49,023 nucleotides of DNA, from contig CALFMN010000161.1 of NCBI GenBank assembly GCA_937879875.1, positions 1-49,023 on the forward strand, written 5' to 3'. Shown in pieces: positions 10,101-18,199 of the stretch. Positions within the stretch are counted from its first letter, which is position 1, and each line of letters starts with the position of its first letter. The position numbers were made by a program, and so were the translations under genes. The notes under the pieces are model-generated. The model had not been told where the DNA came from and searched no databases. It saw only the letters and a program-made list of their open reading frames with translations. Origin of the DNA: an uncultured Chloroflexota bacterium (GTDB taxonomy: Bacteria > Chloroflexota > Dehalococcoidia > CAUJGQ01).

Positions 10101-10262
10101 GGCCCCTCACCCCCGTCCCCTCTCCCAATCCTGGGCGAGGGGCGATCGTGCGGAGCACGACTCGGACGGCGCCGGGTTAACCGCAAACTGGTGGGAACGC
10201 TTCGCGCTGGATCGTCTCCTTCTCCCAGGATTGGGAGAAGGAGATAAGAGAGGATGAGGGCC
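10101..10262. repeat. Composite inverted family A repeat between the CPBP gene and trpA
   Basis: It begins GGCCCCTCACCCCC and ends GATGAGGGCC, an inverted pair like the 1968-2204 element; both right ends are followed by GAC. The left unit has a hairpin at 10117-10142 with one mismatch. The right unit is a perfect 13-bp hairpin (10215-10227 with 10232-10244, loop GGAT). No coding sequence is apparent. Confidence 0.7.
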
Positions 10263-10293
10263 GACGGGCCGCACAGCCACGGAGGTATCGACT

Positions 10294-11091
10294 ATGAGCC
10301 GCATCGCCGCGGCCTTCGAACGGATGCGGGCGGAGGGCCGCACCGGCCTCGTCGCCTTCATCACCGTCGGCTATCCGGACCTCGGCAGCACAGTGGCGTT
10401 GGTTGAGGCGCTGGCCGCGGGCGGCGCCGACGCGATCGAGCTTGGCGTTCCGTTCTCCGATCCGCTCGCCGACGGCGCCACAATTCAGCGCGCCGGCTGG
10501 CAGGCGCTGGAGCAAGGTGTCACGCCGTGGGCCTGCCTCGACGTGGCGCGGCGCCTGCGTGAACGCGGGCTCACGATTCCGCTGCTGCTGATGGGCTATT
10601 ACAACCCCTGGCTCGCGGCGGGACTCGAAGCGTTCGCGCGGGCCGCCGCCGAAGCCGGCGTGGATGGGTTCATCGCCGTGGATCTGCCGCCGGAGGAGGC
10701 GGATGAGTTTCTGGCCGTCACGCGGCCGCTCGGCCTCGACCTGATCTTTCTCGTCGCGCCGACCAGCAGTTCGGAGCGTCTCACCGCCGTCGCAAGGGTG
10801 GCCAGCGGCTTCGTCTACTGCGTCAGCGTGGCCGGCACCACGGGCGCCCGCGGCGAGCTGCCGCCGGAGCTGCCGGCGTTCATCGCCCGCGTGCGCGAGC
10901 ACACGAGTTTACCGCTTGCAGTGGGTTTTGGTGTCTCGCGGCCGGAACACGTTGCACAGATCGGTCAACTGTGCGAAGCTGCGGTCATTGGCAGCGCAAT
11001 TATCGATCAGATCGATAACGCTGTCCCCCACGAGCGCGTGGCTAAGGTTCGGGAGTATGTGGAGGCTGTCACCGGTCGCAGGAGGAGCTGA
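10294..11091 (+). CDS. trpA: Tryptophan synthase alpha chain
   Basis: TrpA (265 aa) cleaves indole-3-glycerol phosphate to indole and G3P. The catalytic Glu49 and Asp60 are in IELGVPFSDPLADG, at the same residue numbers as in the enteric enzymes. LLMGYYNP, the loop 6 motif SVAGTTGARGELP and VGFGVSRPEH follow. The ATG has GGAGG nearby. It is separated from trpB by the CPBP gene and a repeat. Confidence 0.96.
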   Translation: MSRIAAAFERMRAEGRTGLVAFITVGYPDLGSTVALVEALAAGGADAIELGVPFSDPLADGATIQRAGWQALEQGVTPWACLDVARRLRERGLTIPLLLMGYYNPWLAAGLEAFARAAAEAGVDGFIAVDLPPEEADEFLAVTRPLGLDLIFLVAPTSSSERLTAVARVASGFVYCVSVAGTTGARGELPPELPAFIARVREHTSLPLAVGFGVSRPEHVAQIGQLCEAAVIGSAIIDQIDNAVPHERVAKVREYVEAVTGRRRS

Positions 11092-11234
11092 GGTTCCGGC
11101 CGCGCAGAGCCAGGCGCCGCGTGCGCTCACGGGTTCTGCCGGCCGTACCTATGGCGTCGCCTCCGCGACCGGCGTCTTTGGGCCTGCCTGACGCACGGCG
11201 CACTCTGCACCGACGTTCTCACAGAGGCGGGTTC

Positions 11235-11609
11235 ATGACGGTATGCCGCGGCATCAAAGGCGCCACCACGGTCGAACGCAACGCGCGCGACGAGGTCCTC
11301 GCCGCCACCACCGAACTGCTGCAGCTCATGATCGAGCGCAACGGTATCGATCCGGACGACGTGGCCAGCGCTCTGTTCACCACGACGACGGATCTCAACG
11401 CCGAGTTCCCGGCCGTGGCGGCGCGTCGCATGGGTTGGTCCGAAGTGCCGTTGGTCTGTGCGCACGAGCTGGACGTGCCCGGCAGCCTGGGCATGTGCCT
11501 GCGCATTCTGCTGCACGTCAACACGGAAAAGACGGCGCGGGAGATTTCGCACGTCTACATCCGCGGCGCCAGAGTGCTGCGGCCGGATCTGGTGGCCCGC
11601 TTGCAGTAG
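11235..11609 (+). CDS. aroH: Chorismate mutase, AroH type
   Basis: This is a small trimeric-type chorismate mutase (124 aa; the Bacillus enzyme is about 127). It rearranges chorismate to prephenate for Phe and Tyr. RGIKGATTVE at the N-terminus holds the active-site Arg. FTTTTDLNAEFPA, HELDVPGSLGMCLRILLHVN and the C-terminal YIRGARVLRPDL are characteristic. The ATG at 11235 gives the family's expected N-terminus. Its position after trpA puts a branch that competes with tryptophan in the same transcript. Confidence 0.92.
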   Translation: MTVCRGIKGATTVERNARDEVLAATTELLQLMIERNGIDPDDVASALFTTTTDLNAEFPAVAARRMGWSEVPLVCAHELDVPGSLGMCLRILLHVNTEKTAREISHVYIRGARVLRPDLVARLQ

Positions 11610-11686
11610 GCCGGCGTTCTGGCACGCTCATACAGATCGCGGCGTGCGTGCGCTGCATGGAATCAACAGTAATCAGGCTCGCGAAG

Positions 11687-11719
11687 CCCGTGCAGGTGCG
11701 CGGCGGCGGCCTGCACGGG
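11687..11719 (+). promoter_or_regulatory. Hairpin before the aroF ribosome-binding site
   Basis: CCCGTGCAGG (11687-11696) and CCTGCACGGG (11710-11719) form a perfect 10-bp stem with a 13-nt loop. It ends immediately before GAAGGCGAGGAGG, the SD region of the next gene. It could stabilise the mRNA or affect initiation. No T run follows, so it is unlikely to be a terminator. Confidence 0.4.
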
Positions 11720-11738
11720 GAAGGCGAGGAGGAACGGG

Positions 11739-12773
11739 ATGATCGTCGTGATGAAACAGGAAGCGACCCGCGCGGACATCGACCACGTGGTCGCTCGCAT
11801 CGAGGAACTTGGACTCGGCAGCCATCTGATCGAGGGCGCCGAGCGCACCGTGGTTGGCGTGGTGGGCAAGACCTACCCCGAACTGCGGCCGATGTTCGAG
11901 ACGCTGAACAACGTCGACGAAGTCGTGCCGATCAGCAAGCCATACAAGCTGTCGTCGCGCGAGTTCAACCCGCCCGACACCGTGATCGACGTGAAGGGCG
12001 TACGTATCGGCGGCGGCGAGACGGTGGTCTTCGCCGGACCCTGCTCCGTGGAGAGCGAAGAGCAGTTGATGTCCACGGCCCGCGCGGTGAAAGCCGCGGG
12101 CGCGCACGTGCTGCGCGGCGGCGCCTTCAAGCCGCGCAGCTCGCCCTACCAGTTCCGCGGGCTGGGCGAAGAGGGGCTGAAACTGCTCAAGGCCGCCTCG
12201 CAGGAGACAGGCATGCCGGTGATCACCGAGGTGATGACGCCGGAAGACGTCGATCTCGTGGCGCAGTACGCCGACATTTTGCAGATCGGCGCCCGCAACA
12301 TGCAGAACTTCCACCTGCTCGAAGAGTGCGGCCGTTCGAGCAAGCCGGTGATGCTGAAGCGCGGCCTCGCCGGCGAGATTCAGGAGTGGCTGCTCTGCGC
12401 CGAGTACATCATCGCGCAGGGCAACAAGCAGGTGATGCTCTGCGAGCGCGGCATCCGCACCTTCGAGACGGCCACGCGCAACACGATGGACATCAGCGCG
12501 ATTCCGCTGATCAAGCGACTCTCGCACCTGCCGATTATCGGCGACCCCAGCCACGGCACGGGCAAGTGGTATCTGGTCGAGCCGATGGCGAAGGCTTCGG
12601 TCGCGGCCGGCGCCGACGGCGTGATCATCGAGGTGCACCCAAACCCGGACCACGCGCTCAGCGACGGCGCCCAGTCGCTGACCTTCGAGAGCTTCGCAAA
12701 GACGATGGCCAGCTTGGAGCGCATCGGCACCGCCCTCGGCCGCCCATTGGCCGGGGTGGCCGCAGGGGCGTGA
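11739..12773 (+). CDS. aroF: 3-deoxy-7-phosphoheptulonate synthase, type I-beta
   Basis: DAHP synthase (344 aa) condenses PEP and erythrose-4-phosphate in the first shikimate step. Residues 1-70 form the ferredoxin-like N-terminal regulatory domain seen in the Thermotoga enzyme. The catalytic TIM barrel follows. The metal ligand Cys102 is in AGPCSVES, with GDPSHGTGKW and EVHPNPDHALSDG later. KPRSSPYQF binds substrate. The ATG has GAGGAGGA upstream. Members with this N-terminal domain are usually feedback inhibited by aromatic amino acids; which one acts here cannot be read from the sequence. Confidence 0.95.
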   Translation: MIVVMKQEATRADIDHVVARIEELGLGSHLIEGAERTVVGVVGKTYPELRPMFETLNNVDEVVPISKPYKLSSREFNPPDTVIDVKGVRIGGGETVVFAGPCSVESEEQLMSTARAVKAAGAHVLRGGAFKPRSSPYQFRGLGEEGLKLLKAASQETGMPVITEVMTPEDVDLVAQYADILQIGARNMQNFHLLEECGRSSKPVMLKRGLAGEIQEWLLCAEYIIAQGNKQVMLCERGIRTFETATRNTMDISAIPLIKRLSHLPIIGDPSHGTGKWYLVEPMAKASVAAGADGVIIEVHPNPDHALSDGAQSLTFESFAKTMASLERIGTALGRPLAGVAAGA

Positions 12774-12786
12774 GGGAACCGACCGA

Positions 12787-12831
12787 CCCGGACACCCGAT
12801 CCGCCCACGATGGGCGGATCGGGTGTCCGGG
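12787..12831 (+). terminator. Strong hairpin after aroF, end of the trp/aro operon
   Basis: A perfect 21-bp stem (12787-12807 with 12811-12831) has a 3-nt loop (CGA). It starts 13 bp after the aroF stop. It lacks a clean T tract, having only GCTTGCTGTCCT. The next gene is on the opposite strand and converges, so the hairpin may serve both. Confidence 0.6.
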
Positions 12832-12903
12832 CGCTTGCTGTCCTCAGATCGCATCGATCTGGCTCGCTGGGTACGAGGCACCGCAGCAGTCTGCTTCAGG
12901 ACA

Positions 12904-13673
12904 TCAGAACAGGCCGTTCGCAATGCGCTGCAGCTCATCGAGGGTCAGGTTGTCCGCTTGAATCGTGGTGACCACACCATTGTCCGAGACGACGATCGCC
13001 GTCTGACCCAGACCATTGGCCAAGATAGGACGCGCGATGGCGGCTGGATGCCCGGCGATGGTTCCTGCTGACCACCGTTCGGCGGGAATAGCGATCCGCA
13101 CTGACGGCTCTACGAGGCCACGGGAGATCATGAAGCCGCCGCCGCGCTGGCCCTGCGCGAGGTTAGCCGGGATTGAGTAAGTGGCATCGACGCCGATAAC
13201 AACACTCTGCCCATTCGCATTCTTGCAGACCGTAGCGGTCCCACCCCAACCGCGCCGTCTGGCAAGTACTTGGGATGGACAATCACGGGAGCGGCCGCGG
13301 CGGGGTCGACCTGGTCCAACGCACGTTCCTGAGCGCTGCCCGGCTGGCAAGCGACGTCGGGTATTGTGAGAGCTGTCGGCCCAACCGTAATGCCGTTAAT
13401 GGTCTGATCGTATACCGGCTTAAGCCGGTCGGCCTCAAGATAAGGCAAGGCCCACCCGCCTTTGGTCGTGTCTGGATTTGGGGGCAGCGGGGTCGGTCCC
13501 AGCACTGGTGTCGCCTGGCCTAGCCGTGCCGTACCCGATGGCGCCGCAAGCGCAGCCGTGCTCTGCGTGCCCTCAGGACTGTGCAAAGCCCGAGTGGCGC
13601 TGAAGCTGCCAACGGCAGTAGCTATTACAAGAACCACGGGAATGATGGGACGCCGCAGGCTCGGCATATGCAT
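12904..13673 (-). CDS. Exported protein of unknown function, frameshifted
   Basis: A single gene appears split by a one-base indel near 13250. The 5' part starts with ATG at 13673 behind GGAGG (spacing 7) and has a basic stretch and a hydrophobic segment (about residues 10-27), a signal peptide or anchor. It runs to KYLPDGA. The 3' part resumes in another frame with GWGGTATVCKNANGQ and ends RIANGLF. The total of 770 bp becomes divisible by three if one base is restored, giving 256 aa. The C-terminal half reads as a secreted fold with no family that I recognise. It could be a sequencing error or a decayed gene. Confidence 0.55.
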
Positions 13674-13784
13674 GTTCCGGCCTCCATACGACCGAGACGA
13701 CCGAGCGGAATACAACCTCGCCGCCACTCTGCACAGCTCAGTGTAGCGGCTGCGCCGCGGCGACGGCTGCGCGCCCGGTGGCGC

Positions 13785-13790
13785 TATACT
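13785..13790 (+). promoter_or_regulatory. Possible -10 box of the LLM oxidoreductase gene
   Basis: TATACT lies 33 bp before the ATG at 13824. No convincing -35 box is present 16-18 bp upstream. This is a weak assignment. Confidence 0.35.
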
Positions 13791-13823
13791 GCGCGCAACG
13801 CACGGTGAGGCGCGGAGGCGGTG

Positions 13824-14888
13824 ATGACGGCTGTGAGCTTTGGCATTTTCGATCACCTCGACCGGCGCGAGGCGCCGCTGGCACAGACGTTTGAGGAGCG
13901 GCTGCAACTGCTCGACGCGGCCGACGCGGTCGGCTTCCGCACCTATCACCTGGCCGAGCACCACCAGACGCCGCTCTCGATCGCGCCGTCGCCGGCGGTG
14001 TTTCTCGCCGCCGCGAGTCAGCGCACGCGGCGGCTGCGCCTCGGCCCGCTCGTCTACCTGCTGCCCATGTATGACCCCTTACGCCTGATCGAAGAGATCT
14101 GCATGCTCGACCAGCTCTCGGGCGGCCGCTTCGAGCTGGGCGTCGGCCGTGGCATCTCACCGTTCGAGCTGGCCTATCACGGCGTCGACCCGGAACGCTC
14201 GCGCGATCAGTTCCACGAAGCGCTGGACGTGATCACCACCGGCATGTCCACCGACCGCCTCAGCTTCAAGGGCCGCTTCTACCGCTACGACCGCGTGCCG
14301 ATGGAGGTCTGGCCCGTGCAGCGGCCCTACCCGCCGCTCTGGTATCCCACCACATCCGAGGATGGACTGCGCTTCGCCGGCCGGCACAGCATGAACGTGG
14401 TGCTGGCGGGCCGGGCCGACGGCGTGGCCGCGCAGGCCGCGATCTATCGGGAAGCGTGGCAGGCGCATCAGGGCGAACCGGGCCGGCTGAACGGCCACGT
14501 TGCTGAGCCGCTGCTGGGTGCGAACTACAAGCTGTACGTGGCCGAGACAGACGACGCTGCGCTGGAAGTTGCACGGCCGGCGCAACGCGCGCACCACAAC
14601 GCCCTGGCGAAGCTCTGGCACGACTTCGGCACGGAGCCGACGGGGCGCGGCTTCACCGACGACATCGACCTGATGATCAGCCGCGGCACGGCGCTGGTCG
14701 GCTCGCCGGCGCGTGTGCGCGAGCAGGTGGCCGAGTATTTCGATCGGTCGAACTGCAACTACCTGGTCGTACAGGTGCATTTCGGCGGTATGACGCACGA
14801 GCAAGCACTGCACTCGCTGCGACTGTTCGCCGCGGAGGTGATGCCCGCCTTTGCCGGCAGCACGGAGCCTGCAACGGCGGCGTCCTGA
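13824..14888 (+). CDS. LLM class flavin-dependent oxidoreductase
   Basis: This is a luciferase-like monooxygenase-fold protein (354 aa) that should use reduced FMN or F420. Typical features are the N-terminal FGIFDHLDR strand, the YHLAEHH segment, LGPLVYLLPMYDPLRLIEE and FELGVGRGISPFE. A C-terminal ALVGSPARVREQ segment follows. The ATG at 13824 is 5 bp after GGAGG (13814-13818), better than the GTG at 13821. The substrate is unknown. It stands alone, between a minus-strand gene and scpA. Confidence 0.85.
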   Translation: MTAVSFGIFDHLDRREAPLAQTFEERLQLLDAADAVGFRTYHLAEHHQTPLSIAPSPAVFLAAASQRTRRLRLGPLVYLLPMYDPLRLIEEICMLDQLSGGRFELGVGRGISPFELAYHGVDPERSRDQFHEALDVITTGMSTDRLSFKGRFYRYDRVPMEVWPVQRPYPPLWYPTTSEDGLRFAGRHSMNVVLAGRADGVAAQAAIYREAWQAHQGEPGRLNGHVAEPLLGANYKLYVAETDDAALEVARPAQRAHHNALAKLWHDFGTEPTGRGFTDDIDLMISRGTALVGSPARVREQVAEYFDRSNCNYLVVQVHFGGMTHEQALHSLRLFAAEVMPAFAGSTEPATAAS

Positions 14889-14914
14889 CCCACGACTGAC
14901 GCGGGCTGTTATGT

Positions 14915-14962
14915 CATAATTCCGCTATGAAGGCGATTGCCACCGGTGGACAAGCTGCATGA
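14915..14962 (+). promoter_or_regulatory. Possible promoter and leaderless mini-ORF before scpA
   Basis: CATAAT at 14915-14920 matches five of six bases of a -10 box, and transcription would begin close to 14927. An ATG at exactly 14927 opens an 11-codon frame (MKAIATGGQAA). Its TGA overlaps the scpA ATG (ATGA, 14959-14962). This could be a leaderless leader peptide that couples translation to scpA. No -35 box is clear. Confidence 0.3.
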
Positions 14963-15870
14963 CGGGTCTGCTCGCGCTGCAGCATCATCCGTTTTCCGTC
15001 ACGCTCGACGTTTTTGAGGGGCCGCTCGACCTGCTGCTGTCGCTTGTCCTCGCGGCAACGCTGGAGATCACCGAGATTTCACTGGTGCAGGTTACAGGCC
15101 AGTATCTGGCGCATGTGCGCCAGACCGAGGCGATTGACCATCGTGACCTGGCCGAGTTCGTCGCCATCGGCGCCCGGCTGATCGAGCTGAAGTCGCGGGC
15201 GCTGCTGCCTTCACCACCGCCGCCCGAGACACAGGAGGAAGACGAACCCGACCCGGAAAGCCTGGTCGAACTGCTGCGGCGCTATCAACAGTTCAAGCAG
15301 GCCGCGGCGCTGCTGCGCGAACGCGAGGAGGAGACGCTGCGCGCCTTTCCCCGTTTGGCGCCGCCGCCCGACGTGCCGTCGCTGCCGGGGCTCAGTCACA
15401 CGACACTCGAGCGGCTGGCAGCGATCGTCGGCAACGCGCTTGCCCGCGCCGAGCCGCCACCCGAGCCAGAGCGCTATCCGCTCCCACGCTTCACCGTGCG
15501 CCAGAAAATGGAGGAGATCGCGCTGCTCTTGCGGCTCGGCGGCCGGCTAAGCGTCGAGCGCGTCGTGGGCGCCTGTCGCTCACGGGATGAGGTCATCGTC
15601 GTCTTTTTCGCCGTATTGGAAATGGCGAAGTCGGGGCTGCTGGCGCCGGTCCAGCCTGAGCCGTTCGGCGACATTCTGCTGCTGCCCTGCCTGCCCGCCG
15701 ACGACGGCGCGGGGCGAGACGGCGGGCGCGCGGGCGGACAAGCCGATGGCGAGATCACCAGTCCGCGCGCGGCAGCCAGGAATGGCCGCTCAGAGCCCAA
15801 GCTTGCCGGGGTTGAGGACAGCGAAGGGATCGGCCGCGCGCTTGATCTGGCGCAGGAGGTCCATGCCTGA
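14959..15870 (+). CDS. scpA: Segregation and condensation protein A
   Basis: ScpA (303 aa) is the kleisin that bridges SMC heads in chromosome condensation. The N-terminal FEGPLDLLLSLV motif, the ARLIELKSRALLP helix and a C-terminal winged-helix part (RQKMEEIALLLRLGG ... VFFAVLEMAKSGLL) are present. The usual fold ends near residue 245. The remaining 55 or so residues are low-complexity, and the last 81 bp run antisense over the 3' end of the next gene. The natural stop may have been lost. No scpB is nearby. It lacks an obvious SD at its ATG. Confidence 0.85.
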   Translation: MTGLLALQHHPFSVTLDVFEGPLDLLLSLVLAATLEITEISLVQVTGQYLAHVRQTEAIDHRDLAEFVAIGARLIELKSRALLPSPPPPETQEEDEPDPESLVELLRRYQQFKQAAALLREREEETLRAFPRLAPPPDVPSLPGLSHTTLERLAAIVGNALARAEPPPEPERYPLPRFTVRQKMEEIALLLRLGGRLSVERVVGACRSRDEVIVVFFAVLEMAKSGLLAPVQPEPFGDILLLPCLPADDGAGRDGGRAGGQADGEITSPRAAARNGRSEPKLAGVEDSEGIGRALDLAQEVHA

Positions 15871-17310
15871 GCCGAGCTCGCGCGGCATGAGTGCGGCCAG
15901 CCGCAGCCCCGTCCCGTGGCAGTACTCCATCGAGCCGTCGCAGTCCTGCGCCAGCCGCAGGGCCGCGTCGATCGCGGCGGCGAAGGCCTCGCGGTCTTCC
16001 GGCGAGCGGCTGCGGCGAAACAGCGTGGCGCTGAACAGCTCGGGACCGTTCCACAACCCCCATTCGCCGATGGACACGCCGCGCTCCAAAAACAGCCGCT
16101 CGGCCTGGGCCTTGAACGCCAGCACGCGCGACGGCGGCAAGCTGACGTGGATGAAGTCGAACAGCATGTCCTGCGGCAGCCAATCGGACTGCTCGGCGGC
16201 CGTCTGCTGGCGTCGGCGGATCTGCTCTGCGATCACGTGCCGGTCGCGCCAGAACCGCCGCGCCCGTGCGGCGGGCAGCCGCACCGCGCCGTGCGTTTCA
16301 AGCAAGGCGCGCGCGCGTCGCACCACGGACCGAACCTCCTCCTTCAGGCCGTGGAAGCCGGCGAAGAGGATGCCCGGCTCGTCGGCGGGCGTGGTGAGCG
16401 CGTCGATGGCGCGGTCGCCGGCGTACGTCTGGCCGAAGTCGATCACGGCCGGACTGAAACCGGCGGCGAACAGCGCCTCGATCGCGCGATAGCCTTCGTC
16501 GAAGCCGGCGAAGCGGTATCCCAGCAGCGCCTCCGCCTCCGGTGTCGGGAACACGCGCAGCACAACCTCGGTGATCACGCCGAGTGTTCCCTCGGCGCCG
16601 GCAAACAGCGCCCGCAGCCGCGGCCCGGTGGAGGAGCGCAGCGCCGGCCGCGCGCGTACGATCGTGCCGTCGCCCAGCACGACGGTGAGGCCGAGCGCCT
16701 GATCGCCCATCGAGCCGTAGCGGCCGCCCATGTACCCCAGCCCGTTGGTCGAGAGCGTGCCGCCGACCGTGGCGATCGGGAACGTCCACGGGTCGTGCCC
16801 GACGATCAGGCGGTGCGGTTCCAGCGCCGCTGCAAGGTCGGCGAGCACCACGCCGGCCTGCACGTGCGCGGTGCGGTCTTCGGCTGAGACGGCGATGATG
16901 CGGTTCAGCGAGCGCGTGTCCAGTACCACGCCCGGCTGTACGACGCGCACGCCGCCCATCAGCCCGGTGCCGCCGCCATACTCGATCAGCGGTATGCGCT
17001 CCCGGCCCAGCACACGCACAATCGCCGCCACTTGCTCGGTGCTTTCCGGCCGCACCACGGCCAGCGGCGGCTCACCCGGCGGTACGCTGGCCGGCACGCC
17101 GCGCGAGCGCTGCAGGAAGTCGCGCTGAAAGCGGGCCAGCTCGTCCGGCCCGGTGAGCACGCGACCGTCGCCGGCCGCCCCGCGCAGCGCTGCGCGGAGC
17201 CGTTCGCGAGATTCAGCCTCGTTCGGGCCGGCGAGCTGCCGTGTTGCAGGGCGAACAGCGCCTGGCGGTTCGGGTGGAAGGATCGGATCGCGGCCGTCGC
17301 GCAGTGGCAT
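15790..17310 (-). CDS. FAD-linked oxidase, GlcD / alkyl-DHAP synthase-like
   Basis: This is a 506-aa flavoprotein of the PCMH/VAO group (COG0277). The FAD domain spans about residues 80-265, with RPESTEQVAAIV, YGGGTGLMGG (111-120) and TVGGTLSTNGLGYMGG. The C-terminal cap ends in the family-typical ADPFAVLNPGKLGL, with the active-site-like CHGTGLR segment before it. ATG 17310 is chosen; upstream codons belong to the preceding gene, whose stop is only 4 bp away. It could oxidise a 2-hydroxyacid, or be AGPS-like. The substrate is undetermined. Confidence 0.8.
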   Translation of the reverse strand: MPLRDGRDPILPPEPPGAVRPATRQLAGPNEAESRERLRAALRGAAGDGRVLTGPDELARFQRDFLQRSRGVPASVPPGEPPLAVVRPESTEQVAAIVRVLGRERIPLIEYGGGTGLMGGVRVVQPGVVLDTRSLNRIIAVSAEDRTAHVQAGVVLADLAAALEPHRLIVGHDPWTFPIATVGGTLSTNGLGYMGGRYGSMGDQALGLTVVLGDGTIVRARPALRSSTGPRLRALFAGAEGTLGVITEVVLRVFPTPEAEALLGYRFAGFDEGYRAIEALFAAGFSPAVIDFGQTYAGDRAIDALTTPADEPGILFAGFHGLKEEVRSVVRRARALLETHGAVRLPAARARRFWRDRHVIAEQIRRRQQTAAEQSDWLPQDMLFDFIHVSLPPSRVLAFKAQAERLFLERGVSIGEWGLWNGPELFSATLFRRSRSPEDREAFAAAIDAALRLAQDCDGSMEYCHGTGLRLAALMPRELGSGMDLLRQIKRAADPFAVLNPGKLGL

Positions 17311-17314
17311 GCGC

Positions 17315-18013
17315 TCAGTATATCGAGCCGGGCGTCGGGCGCGTGTCATCACCGCGGTCGTGCCGGCGTTCCGCGGTCGCTGGCAACGCCGTGTTGCCGT
17401 CGCCGCTGCCGCCGCGCATGCCGCGGAGCAACCACACGACCGTAACGAGCCAAACCGGCAGAAAGGCCAGCGCGTAGCCGATCTGATTGCCGAAGGGCTG
17501 CGGGCCACGGCCACCGGGCGGCGCGAGCAGCGCGTAGCTCAGCAGCTCGTAGATGCCGGCAGCCGCCGCGGTCAGCCCGCCGACGGCGGTAATCAGCGCG
17601 AGGATCAGCGGCGTGCCCCGCACGATCCAGCCCGGCGAGCCGGCGCGTCGCCGGCGCACGGCCCGCGCGATCGCCGTGTGGCCGGCCACCACGCCGGCGC
17701 CGACGATCAGCAGCGTCAGCCCCTGCACCAGGTCGTCCGCTCGGTCGTGCTGCCGATCGGCAATGGTCGGCCCGTACGGCCGGCCCGTCTCGTATGAGAA
17801 GCTCAGGTTCGCATAGCCGAGCCCGGCCTTGATCGCCGTCGCGGCGCCCGTCATCGCCATCAGCGCCCCGACGACGATGAAGAGATGGGCGTAGGCGGAA
17901 ATCGCCGTAATCACGGAAAACGGTTCGCCGGCGGGCCGGCGAACCGCGGCCACGATCCCCCAAACCAGGCCGCCGAAAATGAGCAGGGGAAGCAGGAAAA
18001 AGAGCGCAGTCAT
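17315..18013 (-). CDS. Multi-pass membrane protein of unknown function
   Basis: This is a 232-aa protein with about five hydrophobic segments (about 2-24, 35-65, 98-120, 133-160, 176-197) and a charged, Arg/Asp-rich C-terminal tail. ATG 18013 has an AAGGGA SD. It is cotranscribed with the FAD oxidase downstream (4-bp gap). The layout resembles DUF5671-type proteins, but I cannot confirm that. Confidence 0.6.
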   Translation of the reverse strand: MTALFFLLPLLIFGGLVWGIVAAVRRPAGEPFSVITAISAYAHLFIVVGALMAMTGAATAIKAGLGYANLSFSYETGRPYGPTIADRQHDRADDLVQGLTLLIVGAGVVAGHTAIARAVRRRRAGSPGWIVRGTPLILALITAVGGLTAAAAGIYELLSYALLAPPGGRGPQPFGNQIGYALAFLPVWLVTVVWLLRGMRGGSGDGNTALPATAERRHDRGDDTRPTPGSIY

Positions 18014-18160
18014 CGCGGACTCCCTTCGTCATTACGCTGTACGCTCAGCCTCGGCCCTGGGCGGCGGTCACGGTGAGGTGCGAATGTCCCATTCGGCGCG
18101 GGAGTGATGTCCCATCTGGGCTGACCGCCGCGCGGCGTGTGGCGTTGCGGCCATGCGGCG

Positions 18161-18166
18161 TACAAT
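18161..18166 (+). promoter_or_regulatory. -10 box of the glycosyltransferase operon
   Basis: TACAAT lies within CGGCGTACAATC, the same 12-base context as before glcF (20911-20920 region). The predicted start is about 30 bp before the ATG at 18200. No standard -35 box is visible. Confidence 0.4.
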
Positions 18167-18199
18167 CGCGCTGAACTCCTGTCCGCGCATGAGCCAGTG

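Noticed and set aside
11243..12961. 572-codon open frame on the + strand
   Set aside because: It is out of frame with aroH and aroF, which are both strong family matches; the frame is a GC shadow.
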